From Enterobacter cancerogenus (lineage in GTDB: Bacteria; Pseudomonadota; Gammaproteobacteria; Enterobacterales; Enterobacteriaceae), in the NCBI RefSeq assembly GCF_019047785.1, contig NZ_CP077290.1, positions 2,418,001-2,482,000 on the forward strand: 64,000 bases of DNA, read 5' to 3'. How positions within the stretch are numbered: position 1 is the first letter of the stretch; each line of letters opens with the position of its first letter. Below the pieces are notes generated by a model, which was not told where the DNA came from, searched no databases, and saw nothing but the letters and a program-made list of their open reading frames with translations. Of this stretch, positions 1 to 15,276 are shown one piece after another. A program made the translations under genes and the position numbers.

Positions 1-1552
<1,552 letters not shown>

Positions 1553-1750
1553 TCACAACCCGAAGATGTTTCACTTCTGATTGCGAAAATTTGAGAGACT
1601 CGAACACACATAACATGTGTGTCGTTTCAATTTTCAGCTTGATCCAGATTTTTAAAGAGCAAAATTTCACAATGCACTTCGCAGTACATTTTGAAATTTA
1701 TCATTCATCAGACAATCTGTGTGAGCACTACAAAGGCAGGTTCTTTAAGG
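1553..1750 (-). other. 16S-23S internal transcribed spacer without a tRNA gene
   Basis: The spacer is only 198 bp. It keeps the flanks expected of an enterobacterial spacer: the segment after the 16S end with CACACAGATTGTCTGATG, and a boxA-like antitermination element at 1649-1661 (TGCTCTTTAAAAA on the minus strand) just before the 23S leader. No tRNA-Glu or tRNA-Ile/tRNA-Ala gene lies between them. The usual E. coli spacers are about 350 to 440 bp and always carry tRNA. Confidence 0.9.
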
Positions 1751-3290
<1,540 letters not shown>

Positions 3291-3610
3291 AAGTTTGATG
3301 CTCGTGAATTAAACTTCGTAATGAATTACGTATGTTCACTCAGAGACTTGGTATTCATTTATTGTCCGAAGACATTAAGAATCCATGTCACTTTGAGTGC
3401 CCACACAGATTGTCTGATAAATTGTTAAAGAGCAGTTGCGACGCGCTTTAGCGCTCTGTCGCGAGGTGGCGTATATTACGCTTTCCTCTTTCAGAGTCAA
3501 CCCTGAATCTCAGGATTTTTTCTCTTCAACCGAACCGGTTGTTGTGTGAAGTGATTCACATCCGCCGTGTCGATGGAGGCGCATTATAGGGAGTTCTCGC
3601 GCCGCCGCAA
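3291..3610 (-). promoter_or_regulatory. rRNA operon promoters P1 and P2 and antiterminated leader
   Basis: P1 has a -35 TTGCGG (3605-3610), a 16-bp spacer and a -10 TATAAT (3583-3588) followed by a GC-rich discriminator, with an A/T-rich UP-like stretch upstream. P2 has TTGACT (3495-3500), 16 bp and TAATAT (3473-3478). The leader carries boxA, TGCTCTTTAACA, at 3423-3434. This is the standard stringently controlled tandem-promoter layout. The promoters fire away from purH. Confidence 0.9.
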
Positions 3611-3727
3611 CCGCTAAATGACAGAAAAATGACTGACTGCTGCATTCCACAGCAAAACCCCGCCTTATACCTTTTTACGCACAGACTTATCCACAATGAT
3701 ACGAAAAAGTGAAATTGTGCGAGCGTT

Positions 3728-3743
3728 GCGCAAACGTTTTCGT
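3728..3743 (+). promoter_or_regulatory. PurR operator of purHD
   Basis: GCGCAAACGTTTTCGT matches the PUR box (ACGCAAACGTTTGCGT) at 14 of 16 positions. A TAAAAT -10-like hexamer (3744-3749) abuts it, so repressor binding would block the purHD promoter. It lies about 110 bp before the purH start, in the divergent region shared with the rRNA promoters. Confidence 0.85.
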
Positions 3744-3852
3744 TAAAATGCTCGCGCTTAACAGGCATGCCCCGCCAGGTGTGTTAGATGAGTTTTTCAC
3801 AGGAAAAATTCATCTAACGCTCTCTGTAATCGTGAAATCCAGGGGATTTACC

Positions 3853-5442
3853 ATGCAACAACGTCGTCCAGTCCGCCGCGCTCTGCTCAGTGTCTCTGAT
3901 AAAGCCGGTATCGTTGAATTCGCTCAGGCACTTTCTGCACGCGGTGTGGAGCTGCTGTCCACAGGCGGTACCGCTCGCCTGTTAGCAGAGAAAGGTTTGC
4001 CGGTTACCGAAGTCTCTGATTACACCGGTTTCCCGGAAATGATGGATGGACGCGTCAAAACCCTTCACCCGAAAGTGCACGGCGGCATTCTTGGCCGCCG
4101 CGGTCAGGATGACAGCATTATGGAACAGCATGGCATCGCACCTATCGACATAGTTGTCGTTAACCTCTACCCGTTCGCCCAGACCGTAGCCCGCGAAGGT
4201 TGCTCGCTGGAAGATGCCGTAGAGAATATTGATATCGGCGGCCCGACCATGGTGCGCTCCGCGGCCAAGAACCATAAAGATGTGGCTATCGTGGTCAAGA
4301 GCAGCGACTACAGCACCATTATTAATGAGATGGACGCCAATGAAGGTTCATTAACCCTCGCAACCCGTTTCGACCTCGCCATCAAAGCCTTCGAGCACAC
4401 TGCCGCCTACGACAGCATGATCGCCAACTACTTCGGCAGCCTGGTGCCCGCCTACCATGGCGAAAGCAACGATCCATCTGGCCGCTTCCCGCGCACGCTG
4501 AACCTGAACTTTATTAAGAAGCAGGATATGCGCTACGGCGAGAACAGCCACCAGCAGGCAGCCTTCTATATAGAAGAAGAGGTAAAAGAAGCCTCGGTTG
4601 CCACCGCTCAGCAGGTTCAGGGCAAAGCGCTCTCCTATAACAACATTGCTGACACCGACGCTGCGCTGGAATGCGTGAAAGCGTTCAGCGAGCCGGCCTG
4701 CGTTATCGTCAAGCACGCGAACCCGTGCGGCGTGGCGGTAAGCACCTCTGTTCTGGATGCCTACGATCGCGCCTACAAAACCGACCCGACCTCCGCGTTT
4801 GGCGGCATTATTGCCTTCAACCGCGAGCTGGATGCACAGACCGCGCAGGCCATTATCTCGCGTCAGTTTGTCGAAGTGATTATTGCGCCATCAGCGTCTG
4901 AAGAAGCCCTGAAAATTACCGCGGCGAAGCAAAACGTGCGCGTCCTGGTTTGCGGTCAGTGGGCTGATCGCGTGCCGGGCCTGGACTTCAAGCGCGTCAA
5001 CGGCGGTTTGCTGGTTCAGGATCGCGATCTGGGTATGGTGACAGAAGCCGACCTGCGCGTGGTGACCAAACGTCAGCCAACCGAGCAGGAACTGCGTGAC
5101 GCGTTGTTCTGCTGGAAGGTCGCGAAGTTCGTGAAATCCAACGCCATTGTCTACGCGAAAGAGAACATGACCATCGGGATAGGCGCAGGCCAGATGAGCC
5201 GCGTTTACTCGGCGAAAATTGCCGGTATTAAAGCAGGCGACGAAGGGCTGGAAGTGAAAGGGTCCGCCATGGCCTCCGACGCCTTCTTCCCGTTCCGCGA
5301 CGGCATCGACGCGGCAGCGGCGGTGGGCATCACCTGCGTGATCCAGCCTGGCGGCTCCATTCGCGATGAAGAAGTGATTGCCGCAGCTGACGAACACGGC
5401 ATCGCGATGATCTTCACCGACATGCGTCACTTCCGCCATTAA
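3853..5442 (+). CDS. purH: Bifunctional AICAR transformylase / IMP cyclohydrolase
   Basis: PurH catalyses the last two steps of de novo purine synthesis: formylation of AICAR with 10-formyl-THF, then ring closure to IMP. The N-terminal methylglyoxal-synthase-like cyclohydrolase domain has GRVKTLHPK at about residues 66-74. The C-terminal transformylase domain has the catalytic KHANPCG at about 287-293. An open frame extends 48 codons upstream to 3709, but the ATG at 3853 gives 529 residues, the E. coli length, and leaves the PUR box and promoter outside the gene. purD follows after 15 bp. The enzyme is cytoplasmic. Confidence 0.98.
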   Translation: MQQRRPVRRALLSVSDKAGIVEFAQALSARGVELLSTGGTARLLAEKGLPVTEVSDYTGFPEMMDGRVKTLHPKVHGGILGRRGQDDSIMEQHGIAPIDIVVVNLYPFAQTVAREGCSLEDAVENIDIGGPTMVRSAAKNHKDVAIVVKSSDYSTIINEMDANEGSLTLATRFDLAIKAFEHTAAYDSMIANYFGSLVPAYHGESNDPSGRFPRTLNLNFIKKQDMRYGENSHQQAAFYIEEEVKEASVATAQQVQGKALSYNNIADTDAALECVKAFSEPACVIVKHANPCGVAVSTSVLDAYDRAYKTDPTSAFGGIIAFNRELDAQTAQAIISRQFVEVIIAPSASEEALKITAAKQNVRVLVCGQWADRVPGLDFKRVNGGLLVQDRDLGMVTEADLRVVTKRQPTEQELRDALFCWKVAKFVKSNAIVYAKENMTIGIGAGQMSRVYSAKIAGIKAGDEGLEVKGSAMASDAFFPFRDGIDAAAAVGITCVIQPGGSIRDEEVIAAADEHGIAMIFTDMRHFRH

Positions 5443-5457
5443 TTCCAGGAGCAGAAA

Positions 5458-6750
5458 ATGAAAGTATTAGTGATTGGTAATGGCGGCCGCGAGCACGCGC
5501 TGGCGTGGAAAGCCGCGCAGTCTCCGCGAGTGGAAACCGTCTTTGTGGCGCCGGGCAATGCCGGCACTGCCCTGGAGCCCACGCTGCAGAACGTCGCCAT
5601 TAGCGTGACCGATATCCCGGCGCTGCTGAGCTTTGCCCAAAACGAGAATATCGATCTGACCATCGTCGGCCCGGAAGCGCCGCTGGTGATTGGCGTGGTT
5701 GACGCATTCCGCGAAGCCGGGCTGACCATCTTCGGCCCGACGGAAGGTGCCGCGCAGCTGGAAGGTTCAAAAGCCTTCACCAAAGATTTCCTTGCGCGTC
5801 ATCACATCCCGACGGCGGAATACCAGAACTTCACCGAGGTCGAGCCAGCGCTGGCGTATCTGCGTGAAAAAGGCGCGCCGATTGTGATTAAGGCCGACGG
5901 TCTGGCCGCCGGTAAAGGCGTGATCGTGGCGATGACGCTTGAAGAAGCGGAAGCCGCAGTGCAGGACATGCTGGCTGGCAACGCCTTTGGCGATGCGGGC
6001 CATCGCATCGTCATCGAAGAGTTTCTCGACGGTGAAGAGGCGAGCTTTATCGTGATGGTCGATGGCGAGCACGTCCTGCCGATGGCAACCAGTCAGGATC
6101 ATAAGCGCGTGGGTAACGCAGACACAGGTCCGAATACCGGTGGGATGGGCGCTTACTCCCCTGCGCCAGTGGTCACTGACGAAGTGCATCAGCGCACCAT
6201 GGAGCGCATCATCTGGCCTACCGTTAAAGGGATGGCGGCGGAAGGCAACACCTACACCGGTTTCCTCTATGCAGGCCTGATGATCGACAAGCAGGGCAAC
6301 CCGAAGGTGATCGAATTTAACTGCCGCTTCGGCGATCCGGAAACGCAGCCAATCATGCTGCGCATGAAATCGGATCTGGTCGAACTGTGCCTGGCGGCCT
6401 GCGAAGGCAAGCTCGACGAGAAAACGTCCGAGTGGGACGAGCGTGCCTCTCTGGGCGTGGTGATTGCGGCGGGCGGTTATCCGGGGAATTACAACACCGG
6501 TGACGAGATCCACGGCCTGCCGCTGGAAGCGGTAGACGGCGCGAAGGTGTTCCATGCGGGCACAACGCTGTCTGACGACGATCGCGTCCTGACCAACGGT
6601 GGCCGCGTACTGTGCGCGACCGCGCTGGGTCACACCGTTGCGGAAGCACAGAAGCGCGCCTATGCGCTGATGGCGGATATCCACTGGAACGGCAGCTTCA
6701 GCCGCCAGGATATCGGTTATCGCGCGATTGCGCGTGAGCAGGGCGAGTAA
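5458..6750 (+). CDS. purD: Phosphoribosylamine-glycine ligase (GAR synthetase)
   Basis: PurD joins glycine to 5-phosphoribosylamine using ATP, the second step of purine synthesis. It is 430 residues (E. coli 429), with the N-terminal GNGGREHALAW nucleotide/PRA loop at residues 7-17 followed by an ATP-grasp fold. It lies 15 bp after purH with an AGGAG ribosome site, so the two form one PurR-controlled operon. The next gene, yjaH, converges on it. The zraPSR zinc-response genes that I recall between purD and yjaH in E. coli are absent. Confidence 0.98.
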   Translation: MKVLVIGNGGREHALAWKAAQSPRVETVFVAPGNAGTALEPTLQNVAISVTDIPALLSFAQNENIDLTIVGPEAPLVIGVVDAFREAGLTIFGPTEGAAQLEGSKAFTKDFLARHHIPTAEYQNFTEVEPALAYLREKGAPIVIKADGLAAGKGVIVAMTLEEAEAAVQDMLAGNAFGDAGHRIVIEEFLDGEEASFIVMVDGEHVLPMATSQDHKRVGNADTGPNTGGMGAYSPAPVVTDEVHQRTMERIIWPTVKGMAAEGNTYTGFLYAGLMIDKQGNPKVIEFNCRFGDPETQPIMLRMKSDLVELCLAACEGKLDEKTSEWDERASLGVVIAAGGYPGNYNTGDEIHGLPLEAVDGAKVFHAGTTLSDDDRVLTNGGRVLCATALGHTVAEAQKRAYALMADIHWNGSFSRQDIGYRAIAREQGE

Positions 6751-6763
6751 CAGAGCCGTCTGT

Positions 6764-6800
6764 TCCCCCTCATCCTCCCCTCTCCCTCAGGGAGAGGGGA
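6764..6800 (-). repeat. Dispersed intergenic repeat, copy A
   Basis: An inverted repeat, TCCCCTCTCCCT/AGGGAGAGGGGA, is followed on the minus strand by GGATGAGGGGGAACAGA. The same arrangement (GGGAGAGGG, then GGTGAGGGCA-CAGACCGCA) occurs at 50634-50676 and 53582-53626. It sits between the convergent ends of purD and yjaH and could serve as a terminator, though it lacks a good U-tract. Confidence 0.75.
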
Positions 6801-6806
6801 TATTGC

Positions 6807-7505
6807 TCAAAAACGCTTTTCCGTCGGCTGCCAGGTGCAGAAATCTTCGTTCGCCACCAGCAGCAGCTGAGAACCTTCCGGCGCTTCAAGCCACGCGATA
6901 CTCACTTCCATAGAAGAGTGACGCTGACGACGTTCAATATGTTCGGTTGCCCAGGATTCCAGCTCAGGCTTCACCGTCTGCCCTTCACAGGTCGTTACCG
7001 TACCATCGGCATGCCATCGCCCCTGGCGCAGCACTACGCGCCCCAGACGCAGCGCATCGCTGGTCTGGCGGATCTGTTCGGCACGATAGCGATAAAGGGC
7101 TATTTGCTCGCTGGAAAGCTGCTGTTTATGACCACTGACCTCGCGCTGCATAAAGCTCAGCTCGCCATGGTCATCAAAACGCACTTTCACATGTTCGGGG
7201 GTCTTACTGTAGATATTCAGCTCGATAAGGGAGAGGGAATCCCCCTGCCAGCGATACTCTGCGGTTGAGGTATTACCGGTATGCCACGGGCTGAACGCGG
7301 AGAGAAGGTGCACTTCCCCGCTGGAATCTTTGCGCCACATCCTGACCGCACCCTGGTTATCCGCGTAGCCGCTGGCGGTAAACGGAGGAAGGGAGGCGTC
7401 ATGGCTACAGGCAGACAGTAACAGCACGCCTGCCAGCGCGAGCGTTCCGCGACAGAATGACAAAAGGGGCGTTGCCGCCCCTTCGTTAAAACTGTTCACT
7501 GCCAC
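6807..7505 (-). CDS. yjaH: YjaH, DUF1481 putative lipoprotein
   Basis: This matches E. coli YjaH (231 residues), a DUF1481 family protein of unknown function. The N-terminus has a hydrophobic segment ending in LLLSAC, a lipobox with the modified Cys at about residue 33, so it is probably a lipoprotein. The start is uncertain: GTG at 7505 or GTG at 7499, the latter giving the MNSFNEG N-terminus of E. coli. It starts 5 to 11 bp after hupA and is probably read through from it. I cannot assign a role beyond the family name. Confidence 0.9.
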   Translation of the reverse strand: MAVNSFNEGAATPLLSFCRGTLALAGVLLLSACSHDASLPPFTASGYADNQGAVRMWRKDSSGEVHLLSAFSPWHTGNTSTAEYRWQGDSLSLIELNIYSKTPEHVKVRFDDHGELSFMQREVSGHKQQLSSEQIALYRYRAEQIRQTSDALRLGRVVLRQGRWHADGTVTTCEGQTVKPELESWATEHIERRQRHSSMEVSIAWLEAPEGSQLLLVANEDFCTWQPTEKRF

Positions 7506-7510
7506 GCGTC

Positions 7511-7783
7511 TTACTTAACTGCGTCTTTCAGTGCTTTACCAGAAACAAATGCCGGCACGTTAGCTGCGGCGATTTTGATTTCTTTACCGGTCTGCGGGTT
7601 GCGGCCAGTACGCTCAGCGCGGTGGTTCACTTTGAAGGTACCGAAACCAACCAGTTGTACAGCATCGCCTTCTTTCAGAGACTCAGTAATAGCAGCCAGG
7701 GTAGATTCCAGAGCAGCTTTAGCCTGCACTTTAGACAGATCAGCCTTGTCCGCAATTACATCAATCAGTTGAGTCTTGTTCAT
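7511..7783 (-). CDS. hupA: DNA-binding protein HU-alpha
   Basis: HU is the abundant nucleoid protein that bends and compacts DNA. The alpha subunit pairs with itself or with HU-beta (hupB). The 90-residue sequence has the full family pattern, [11 protein letters not shown] at the start and the DNA-contacting arm with [12 protein letters not shown] near residues 58-69. AAGGAT precedes the ATG at good spacing. yjaH follows closely on the same strand, and yjaG lies about 190 bp upstream. Confidence 0.98.
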   Translation of the reverse strand: MNKTQLIDVIADKADLSKVQAKAALESTLAAITESLKEGDAVQLVGFGTFKVNHRAERTGRNPQTGKEIKIAAANVPAFVSGKALKDAVK

Positions 7784-7886
7784 AAGTTATCCTTTCAATG
7801 TGTTTATCGCTTGCTAAGCATCGAGTGCGACGAAAATGCCAAAAAAGCACTCTCCTGCATACACGCACCGATAGCCACTTTTTTTC

Positions 7887-7915
7887 GCCCCCCAAATGTA
7901 GACCAGACGGGGGGC
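7887..7915. repeat. Perfect 7-bp inverted repeat upstream of hupA
   Basis: GCCCCCC (7887-7893) and GGGGGGC (7909-7915) are separated by 15 bp, between yjaG and hupA. On the minus strand it is followed by GAAAAAAAG rather than a U-run, so it is not a canonical intrinsic terminator for yjaG. It could lie in the hupA promoter or leader. The role is unknown. Confidence 0.5.
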
Positions 7916-7969
7916 AGAAGGGAAGAGTTGAGGTACGACAAAACAGGCGTTAAATCACGTTTTGTTGTC

Positions 7970-8560
7970 TCATTGGTTAAAAACTATACCAATATTACTC
8001 TCACCCGCCTCACGTAAGTCCGCGCGCAGCCCTTTGATCAGCTCAATGTCGCGTTCTTCACACTCTGCCAGCAGGCGGAAAATTTCCCACTGGATGTCCC
8101 ATTCCTGTTCAACCGCCGGGTTGGCACGCAGCTCTTCGTCGGTCATTTCACGACCTTCCTGCGTCATTTCCAGCATCGCGACGGTGGTGATGGACGCCTT
8201 ACTTACCTCAATCGCATGTTCCAGCGTTTCGCCGCTCAGGCGAGAGTGGATCAGTTCGCTTAACGCGACGCAGGCGTCAATCGCCGGGTAGACGCCATAC
8301 ACATCATAGTCATCCGCCGCCGGGATTGCCTCTTCCAGCTTTTCGAGCTGAGAGTCGAAGTTAACTTTGGCATCTTTTACCGTCAGCGTTTCCCAGATCA
8401 AGTCCAGGATGCGGCGATAGATCTGGCCTTCACCAAATTCAGTCTGCTTGCAGAACGTGGCATAGTTGGGATACATGCGCTCGCACAGGCAGGCCATAAA
8501 GGTGACGTGCTGCCAGCTTTCCAGCTTCTCAAGGCGCAGATGAATCGGGTTTTGTAACAT
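7970..8560 (-). CDS. yjaG: YjaG, DUF416 family protein
   Basis: This 196-residue protein matches E. coli YjaG, a DUF416 protein of unknown biochemical function. It is acidic, apparently all-helical and soluble, with no signal peptide or membrane segment. It is the last gene of a hemE-nfi-yjaG run on the minus strand, 41 bp after nfi, and hupA follows with its own upstream region. The ATG at 8560 is preceded by a weak ribosome site. Confidence 0.9.
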   Translation of the reverse strand: MLQNPIHLRLEKLESWQHVTFMACLCERMYPNYATFCKQTEFGEGQIYRRILDLIWETLTVKDAKVNFDSQLEKLEEAIPAADDYDVYGVYPAIDACVALSELIHSRLSGETLEHAIEVSKASITTVAMLEMTQEGREMTDEELRANPAVEQEWDIQWEIFRLLAECEERDIELIKGLRADLREAGESNIGIVFNQ

Positions 8561-8601
8561 GATGATGTCTCGAATCGAAAATTAGCCGCAGTTTACCTGA
8601 A

Positions 8602-9273
8602 TCATGGCTGAATTTCCTGCCAACGAACAAATGCCGGACGCGAGGACGCCACGGCATCGGCCCAGCGCGTTGGCTCCGGTAAACGGTAGCCCTTCATACA
8701 GCGTTGTACCCATGCCAGCGCGCTATCCATACTGACCCGATGCCCGGTGGCAATGAACAGCGGATTGCAGCGGGCTTTACTGCGCCAGACCCACGCCAGC
8801 TGCTCGCCTTTATCAATAAGCGGTGCCAGAGCGCCCGGCTCGGCGGAGAGCGGCTCAAACTTCCCACAGAGGCGTTTCTTGGCGACGCCGATGGTCGGCA
8901 CATCCACCAGCAGCCCAAAGTGGCTGGCAACGCCCAGGCGGCGCGGGTGAGAGATGCCGTGTCCATCAACGAACAGCAGGTCGGGCTTTTGCGAGAGTTG
9001 CTCCCACGCTGCGAGCAGCGCGGGGTATTCACGGAAGGAGAGAAAACCGGGAATGTAAGGCATGGTGGTGGCGATACGCGCCACTTTGTACTCAACCAGC
9101 TCAAGCGAGGGGTACTTCAAAACTACCATCGCCGCCCGCGTCACTTCCCCGCCCTGCTCGAACCCCACGTCCGCGCCGCCGATGTACTGCGGGGGATCCG
9201 TATCCAGACGATCCTCGCGGATCACGGATGAGGCCAGTTCTATCTGTTGAGCGCGTAACGACGCGAGATCCAT
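8602..9273 (-). CDS. nfi: Endonuclease V (deoxyinosine 3' endonuclease)
   Basis: Endonuclease V nicks DNA one base 3' of deoxyinosine and some other damaged bases, starting their repair. The protein is 223 residues. Conserved features are Asp35 in GADVGFE, the strand-separating wedge [11 protein letters not shown], and VDGHG with a metal-binding Asp. An in-frame GTG at 9279 is open, but it overlaps the AAGGAG ribosome site. The ATG at 9273 is correctly placed 5 nt after that site and gives the E. coli N-terminus [10 protein letters not shown]. It starts 9 bp after hemE. Confidence 0.96.
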   Translation of the reverse strand: MDLASLRAQQIELASSVIREDRLDTDPPQYIGGADVGFEQGGEVTRAAMVVLKYPSLELVEYKVARIATTMPYIPGFLSFREYPALLAAWEQLSQKPDLLFVDGHGISHPRRLGVASHFGLLVDVPTIGVAKKRLCGKFEPLSAEPGALAPLIDKGEQLAWVWRSKARCNPLFIATGHRVSMDSALAWVQRCMKGYRLPEPTRWADAVASSRPAFVRWQEIQP

Positions 9274-9282
9274 AACCACTCC

Positions 9283-10347
<1,065 letters not shown>

Positions 10348-10385
10348 TTTTGCAGTTCCTTAAGCGTCATGGCCTCAGTGTAACA

Positions 10386-11159
10386 CTACTCATACTCGGC
10401 CCGACACATTGCCACGGTATCTTCTATCAGCCGACGCGCCACCGTCCCCGGCGGGGGTAACAGCGGTAAATCGTCATAGCGATACCAGTTCGCCTCCAGC
10501 AGCTCTTTTTGGTCGATAACGATCTCGCCGCTATCGTAATCCGCCATAAACGCCGTCATTAAAGACATCGGGAAGGGCCACGGCTGAGACGTCACATAGC
10601 GCAGGTTTTTCACCCTGATACTGCTCTCCTCCATGACTTCACGCGCGACCGCCTGCTCCAGCGTTTCGCCAACTTCGACGAACCCGGCCAGCACGGTATG
10701 AATGCCGTTACGATGGCGGGTATGCTGCGCCAGCAGGATGGAATCCTCGCGACGAATGGCCACAATGATGCACGGCGCAATTTGCGGATAGTAACGTTCG
10801 CGGCAGTGGCTACAGAGCATCGCCGACTCGGTTTTGCTCGGGTGCATGGTATGGCCGCAATAGCCGCAGAATTTATGCGAGCGGTAAAACTCCGCCAGTT
10901 GCACGCCGCGGCCCGCCAGCTGGAACAGGCCAGCGTCAAGATCGAGCACCTGACGAACCGATCCCATATCGTGGCGACGAGATTGCTGGATCAACCATAC
11001 CGGGTCGCCCTGCCATTCGCCGATCCTCAGCGCGGGCAAGCCGACAAGATCGAAGGTTTCCGCCGCTCCGTAAGGCAGTGTCCCGGCGGGCAACCATAAC
11101 TTTTGTTCGTGACTGACGATCCACCAACCCAGATCTGATTTTTCAATAATACGATCCAT
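10386..11159 (-). CDS. nudC: NADH pyrophosphatase / NAD-capped RNA decapping hydrolase
   Basis: NudC splits NAD(H) and, in vivo, removes NAD caps from RNA 5' ends. The 257-residue protein has a four-cysteine zinc ribbon (CGYCGH and, 12 residues on, CSHC), a Nudix box (G-x5-E-x7-REVMEES) and directly after it SQPWPFPMS, the motif that marks the NADH-specific subfamily. All catalytic glutamates of the Nudix helix are present. rsd is divergent, with 95 bp between the two start codons. Confidence 0.97.
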   Translation of the reverse strand: MDRIIEKSDLGWWIVSHEQKLWLPAGTLPYGAAETFDLVGLPALRIGEWQGDPVWLIQQSRRHDMGSVRQVLDLDAGLFQLAGRGVQLAEFYRSHKFCGYCGHTMHPSKTESAMLCSHCRERYYPQIAPCIIVAIRREDSILLAQHTRHRNGIHTVLAGFVEVGETLEQAVAREVMEESSIRVKNLRYVTSQPWPFPMSLMTAFMADYDSGEIVIDQKELLEANWYRYDDLPLLPPPGTVARRLIEDTVAMCRAEYE

Positions 11160-11254
11160 ATCTATTGCACTACCTTCGCTTCACTGACATGTTGTTAGCA
11201 TTGTGGTTACATTTTGGATAAGCAGATTCAATTCTAAACCTTGTGGAGTCGAAC

Positions 11255-11752
11255 ATGTTAAACCAGCTAGAAAGCCTGACTGAGCGCGTTGGAGGAAGTA
11301 ACAACCTGGTGGATCGCTGGCTACATGACCGCAAGCATCTCCTCGTGGCGTATTACAATCTGGTCGGTATTAAGCCTGGCAAAGAATCCTTCATGCGGCT
11401 GAATGAAAAAGCGCTGGACGATTTTTGTCAAAGCCTGGTCGACTACCTTTCCGACGGGCATTTCAATATTTATGAACGCATTGTCCGCGAAATGGAAGGC
11501 ACAAATCCCTATTTAGCCGCCAGCAAACTCTGTTCGCTGCTGGAAGCCAACACCCAGCGGATCATGGCGTACTACGACTCCACGCTCGAGAACGCGATCG
11601 ATCACGATAATTATCTCGAGTTCCAGCAGGCGCTGTCCGATCTCGGTGAAGCGCTGGAGGAGCGATTCACGCTGGAAGATAAGCTGATCGTACTCGTGCT
11701 GGATAATGACCTGAAAGCCAGCAACGAAGACAACATCGCGCGGCCGGCTTGA
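11255..11752 (+). CDS. rsd: Rsd, anti-sigma-70 factor
   Basis: Rsd binds sigma-70 region 4 in stationary phase and biases RNA polymerase toward alternative sigma factors. The 165-residue all-helical protein matches E. coli Rsd (158), with MLNQLESLTERV at the start. A GTG 12 nt upstream is in frame but forms part of the ribosome site TGTGGAG, so I chose the ATG at 11255. The last 15 or so residues diverge from E. coli. An intrinsic terminator follows, isolating it from thiC. Confidence 0.95.
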   Translation: MLNQLESLTERVGGSNNLVDRWLHDRKHLLVAYYNLVGIKPGKESFMRLNEKALDDFCQSLVDYLSDGHFNIYERIVREMEGTNPYLAASKLCSLLEANTQRIMAYYDSTLENAIDHDNYLEFQQALSDLGEALEERFTLEDKLIVLVLDNDLKASNEDNIARPA

Positions 11753-11787
11753 GTTCTTAATCGTTAACGAGTAATTTACATCTATCG

Positions 11788-11809
11788 CCCCTCTTCGGAG
11801 GGGGTTTTT
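11788..11809 (+). terminator. Intrinsic terminator of rsd
   Basis: A perfect 6-bp stem, CCCCTC-TTCG-GAGGGG, with a UUCG tetraloop is followed by GTTTTT. It ends immediately before the TPP riboswitch. Confidence 0.9.
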
Positions 11810-11906
11810 CTTGTCGGAGTGCCCAGCGTTTGGAAAAACGCGGGCTGAGACCGTTAATTCGGGATCCGCGGAACCTGATCAGGCTAATACCTGCGAAGGG
11901 AACAAG
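11810..11906 (+). promoter_or_regulatory. Thiamine pyrophosphate riboswitch (THI box) of thiC
   Basis: The conserved THI-box blocks appear in order: a CTTGT/ACAAG closing stem, GGAGTGCC, GGGCTGAGA, GAACCTGATCAGG and TAATACCTGCGAAGGGAACAAG (in part). The aptamer binds TPP and shuts off the thi operon. About 90 nt separate it from the thiC ATG, and that expression platform contains a small hairpin at about 11924-11941. I cannot tell from sequence alone whether control is translational, Rho-dependent or both. Confidence 0.96.
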
Positions 11907-11994
11907 AGTCAAACTGCTGTTGTATCGCCTTTCGGGCGATCCCCTCTTGCTTCATCCGTCGTCTGACAAGCCATGTCCTTCACCTTTGGAATGA

Positions 11995-13892
<1,898 letters not shown>

Positions 13893-13893
<1 letters not shown>

Positions 13894-14528
13894 TGTACCA
13901 GCCTGATTTCCCCTCCGTCCCCTTCCGGCTGGGGCTGTACCCGGTCGTGGACAGCGTCGAGTGGATTGCGCGCCTGCTGGAGGCCGGCGTGCGCACGATC
14001 CAGTTACGTATCAAAGATAAACGCGATGACGAGGTCGAGGCCGATGTGGTTGCCGCCATTGCGCTGGGGCGTCGTTACCAGGCCCGCCTGTTTATCAACG
14101 ACTACTGGCAGCTGGCGGTGAAACACCAGGCCTACGGGGTTCATCTTGGTCAGGAAGATCTGGAAACCACCGATTTGAGCGCCATTCGTGACGCAGGGCT
14201 GCGCCTGGGCGTATCGACGCATGACGATATGGAGATCGACGTGGCGCTGGCCGCCCGTCCTTCTTATATCGCTCTCGGCCACGTTTTCCCGACGCAAACC
14301 AAGCAAATGCCTTCCGCACCGCAGGGGCTGGCGCAGCTGGCAGACCACGTTAAACGCCTGGCAGAGTATCCGACGGTCGCCATCGGCGGGATTAGCCTTG
14401 AACGCGCGGCGTCCGTTCTGGAGACCGGCGTCGGCAGCATCGCCGTCGTCAGCGCCATCACCCAGGCCAATGACTGGCGTGATGCCACCGCTCAGCTCTT
14501 ACGGCTGGCAGGAGCAGGCGATGAATGA
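13893..14528 (+). CDS. thiE: Thiamine-phosphate synthase
   Basis: ThiE couples HMP pyrophosphate with the thiazole phosphate to form thiamine phosphate. It is 211 residues with a TIM-barrel fold. The substrate loops QLRIKDK and GxHLGQEDL are present, and so is the C-terminal phosphate-binding GGISL. The gene overlaps thiC by one base at its start and thiF by 8 bp at its end, so translation is probably coupled. Confidence 0.97.
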
Positions 14529-15276
14529 TCGCGATTTTATGCGCTACAGCCGCCAGATCCTGCTGGAGGATATCGCCGTTGACGGTCAGCAAAAGCTGCT
14601 CGAAAGCCGGGTGCTGATCGTCGGTCTGGGCGGATTAGGCTCGCCTGCCGCGCTTTATCTGGCGGGCGCAGGCATCGGTACGCTGGTGCTGGCGGATGAC
14701 GATGATATTCACATCAGCAATCTGCAGCGGCAGATCCTGTTTAATACGGCGGATGTGGGCCAGCCTAAGGCAGATATTGCCCGCCAGCGGCTGCATCAGC
14801 TCAACCCTGATATCGAACTCATCGCGCTTCAGACGCGCCTTAGCGGTGACAGCCTGCGACGCGAGGTTGCGCTGGCTGACGTCGTGCTCGACTGCACTGA
14901 CAATATGGCGACGCGCCAGGCGATTAACGCCGCCTGCGTCGCGTACAATACGCCGCTTATCACCGCCAGCGCCGTCGGTTTTGGCGGGCAGATGATGGTC
15001 CTGACGCCGCCGTGGGCGCAGGGCTGTTACCGCTGCCTGTGGCCGGACGACGCCGAGCCGGAGCGCAACTGCCGCACAGCAGGCATTACCGGCCCCGTGG
15101 TCGGGGTGATGGGAACGTTGCAGGCGCTGGAGGCAATCACGCTGCTCTGCGGTATGGAAACGCAACGTAATACGCTGCGGCTGTTCGACGCCCGCGCCGG
15201 CGGCTGGCGTCAGCTGGCTCTCCACCGCGCAGGCCAATGCCCGGTATGCGGAGGTCACAATGCGCATCCTGTTTAA
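14521..15276 (+). CDS. thiF: ThiS adenylyltransferase
   Basis: ThiF adenylates the C-terminal glycine of the sulfur carrier ThiS, an E1-like reaction. The 251-residue protein has the nucleotide loop [10 protein letters not shown], two zinc-binding CxxC pairs (CYRC and CPVC), and a conserved Cys in CRTAGITG. A much longer frame is open upstream, but the ATG at 14521 ([12 protein letters not shown]) gives the known E. coli N-terminus. It overlaps thiE before it and thiS after it. Confidence 0.97.
   Translation: MNDRDFMRYSRQILLEDIAVDGQQKLLESRVLIVGLGGLGSPAALYLAGAGIGTLVLADDDDIHISNLQRQILFNTADVGQPKADIARQRLHQLNPDIELIALQTRLSGDSLRREVALADVVLDCTDNMATRQAINAACVAYNTPLITASAVGFGGQMMVLTPPWAQGCYRCLWPDDAEPERNCRTAGITGPVVGVMGTLQALEAITLLCGMETQRNTLRLFDARAGGWRQLALHRAGQCPVCGGHNAHPV

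Noticed and set aside
7622..8017. A 131-codon plus-strand frame across hupA and its upstream region
   Set aside because: It overlaps hupA antisense and the hupA leader, has no ribosome site and an atypical composition.
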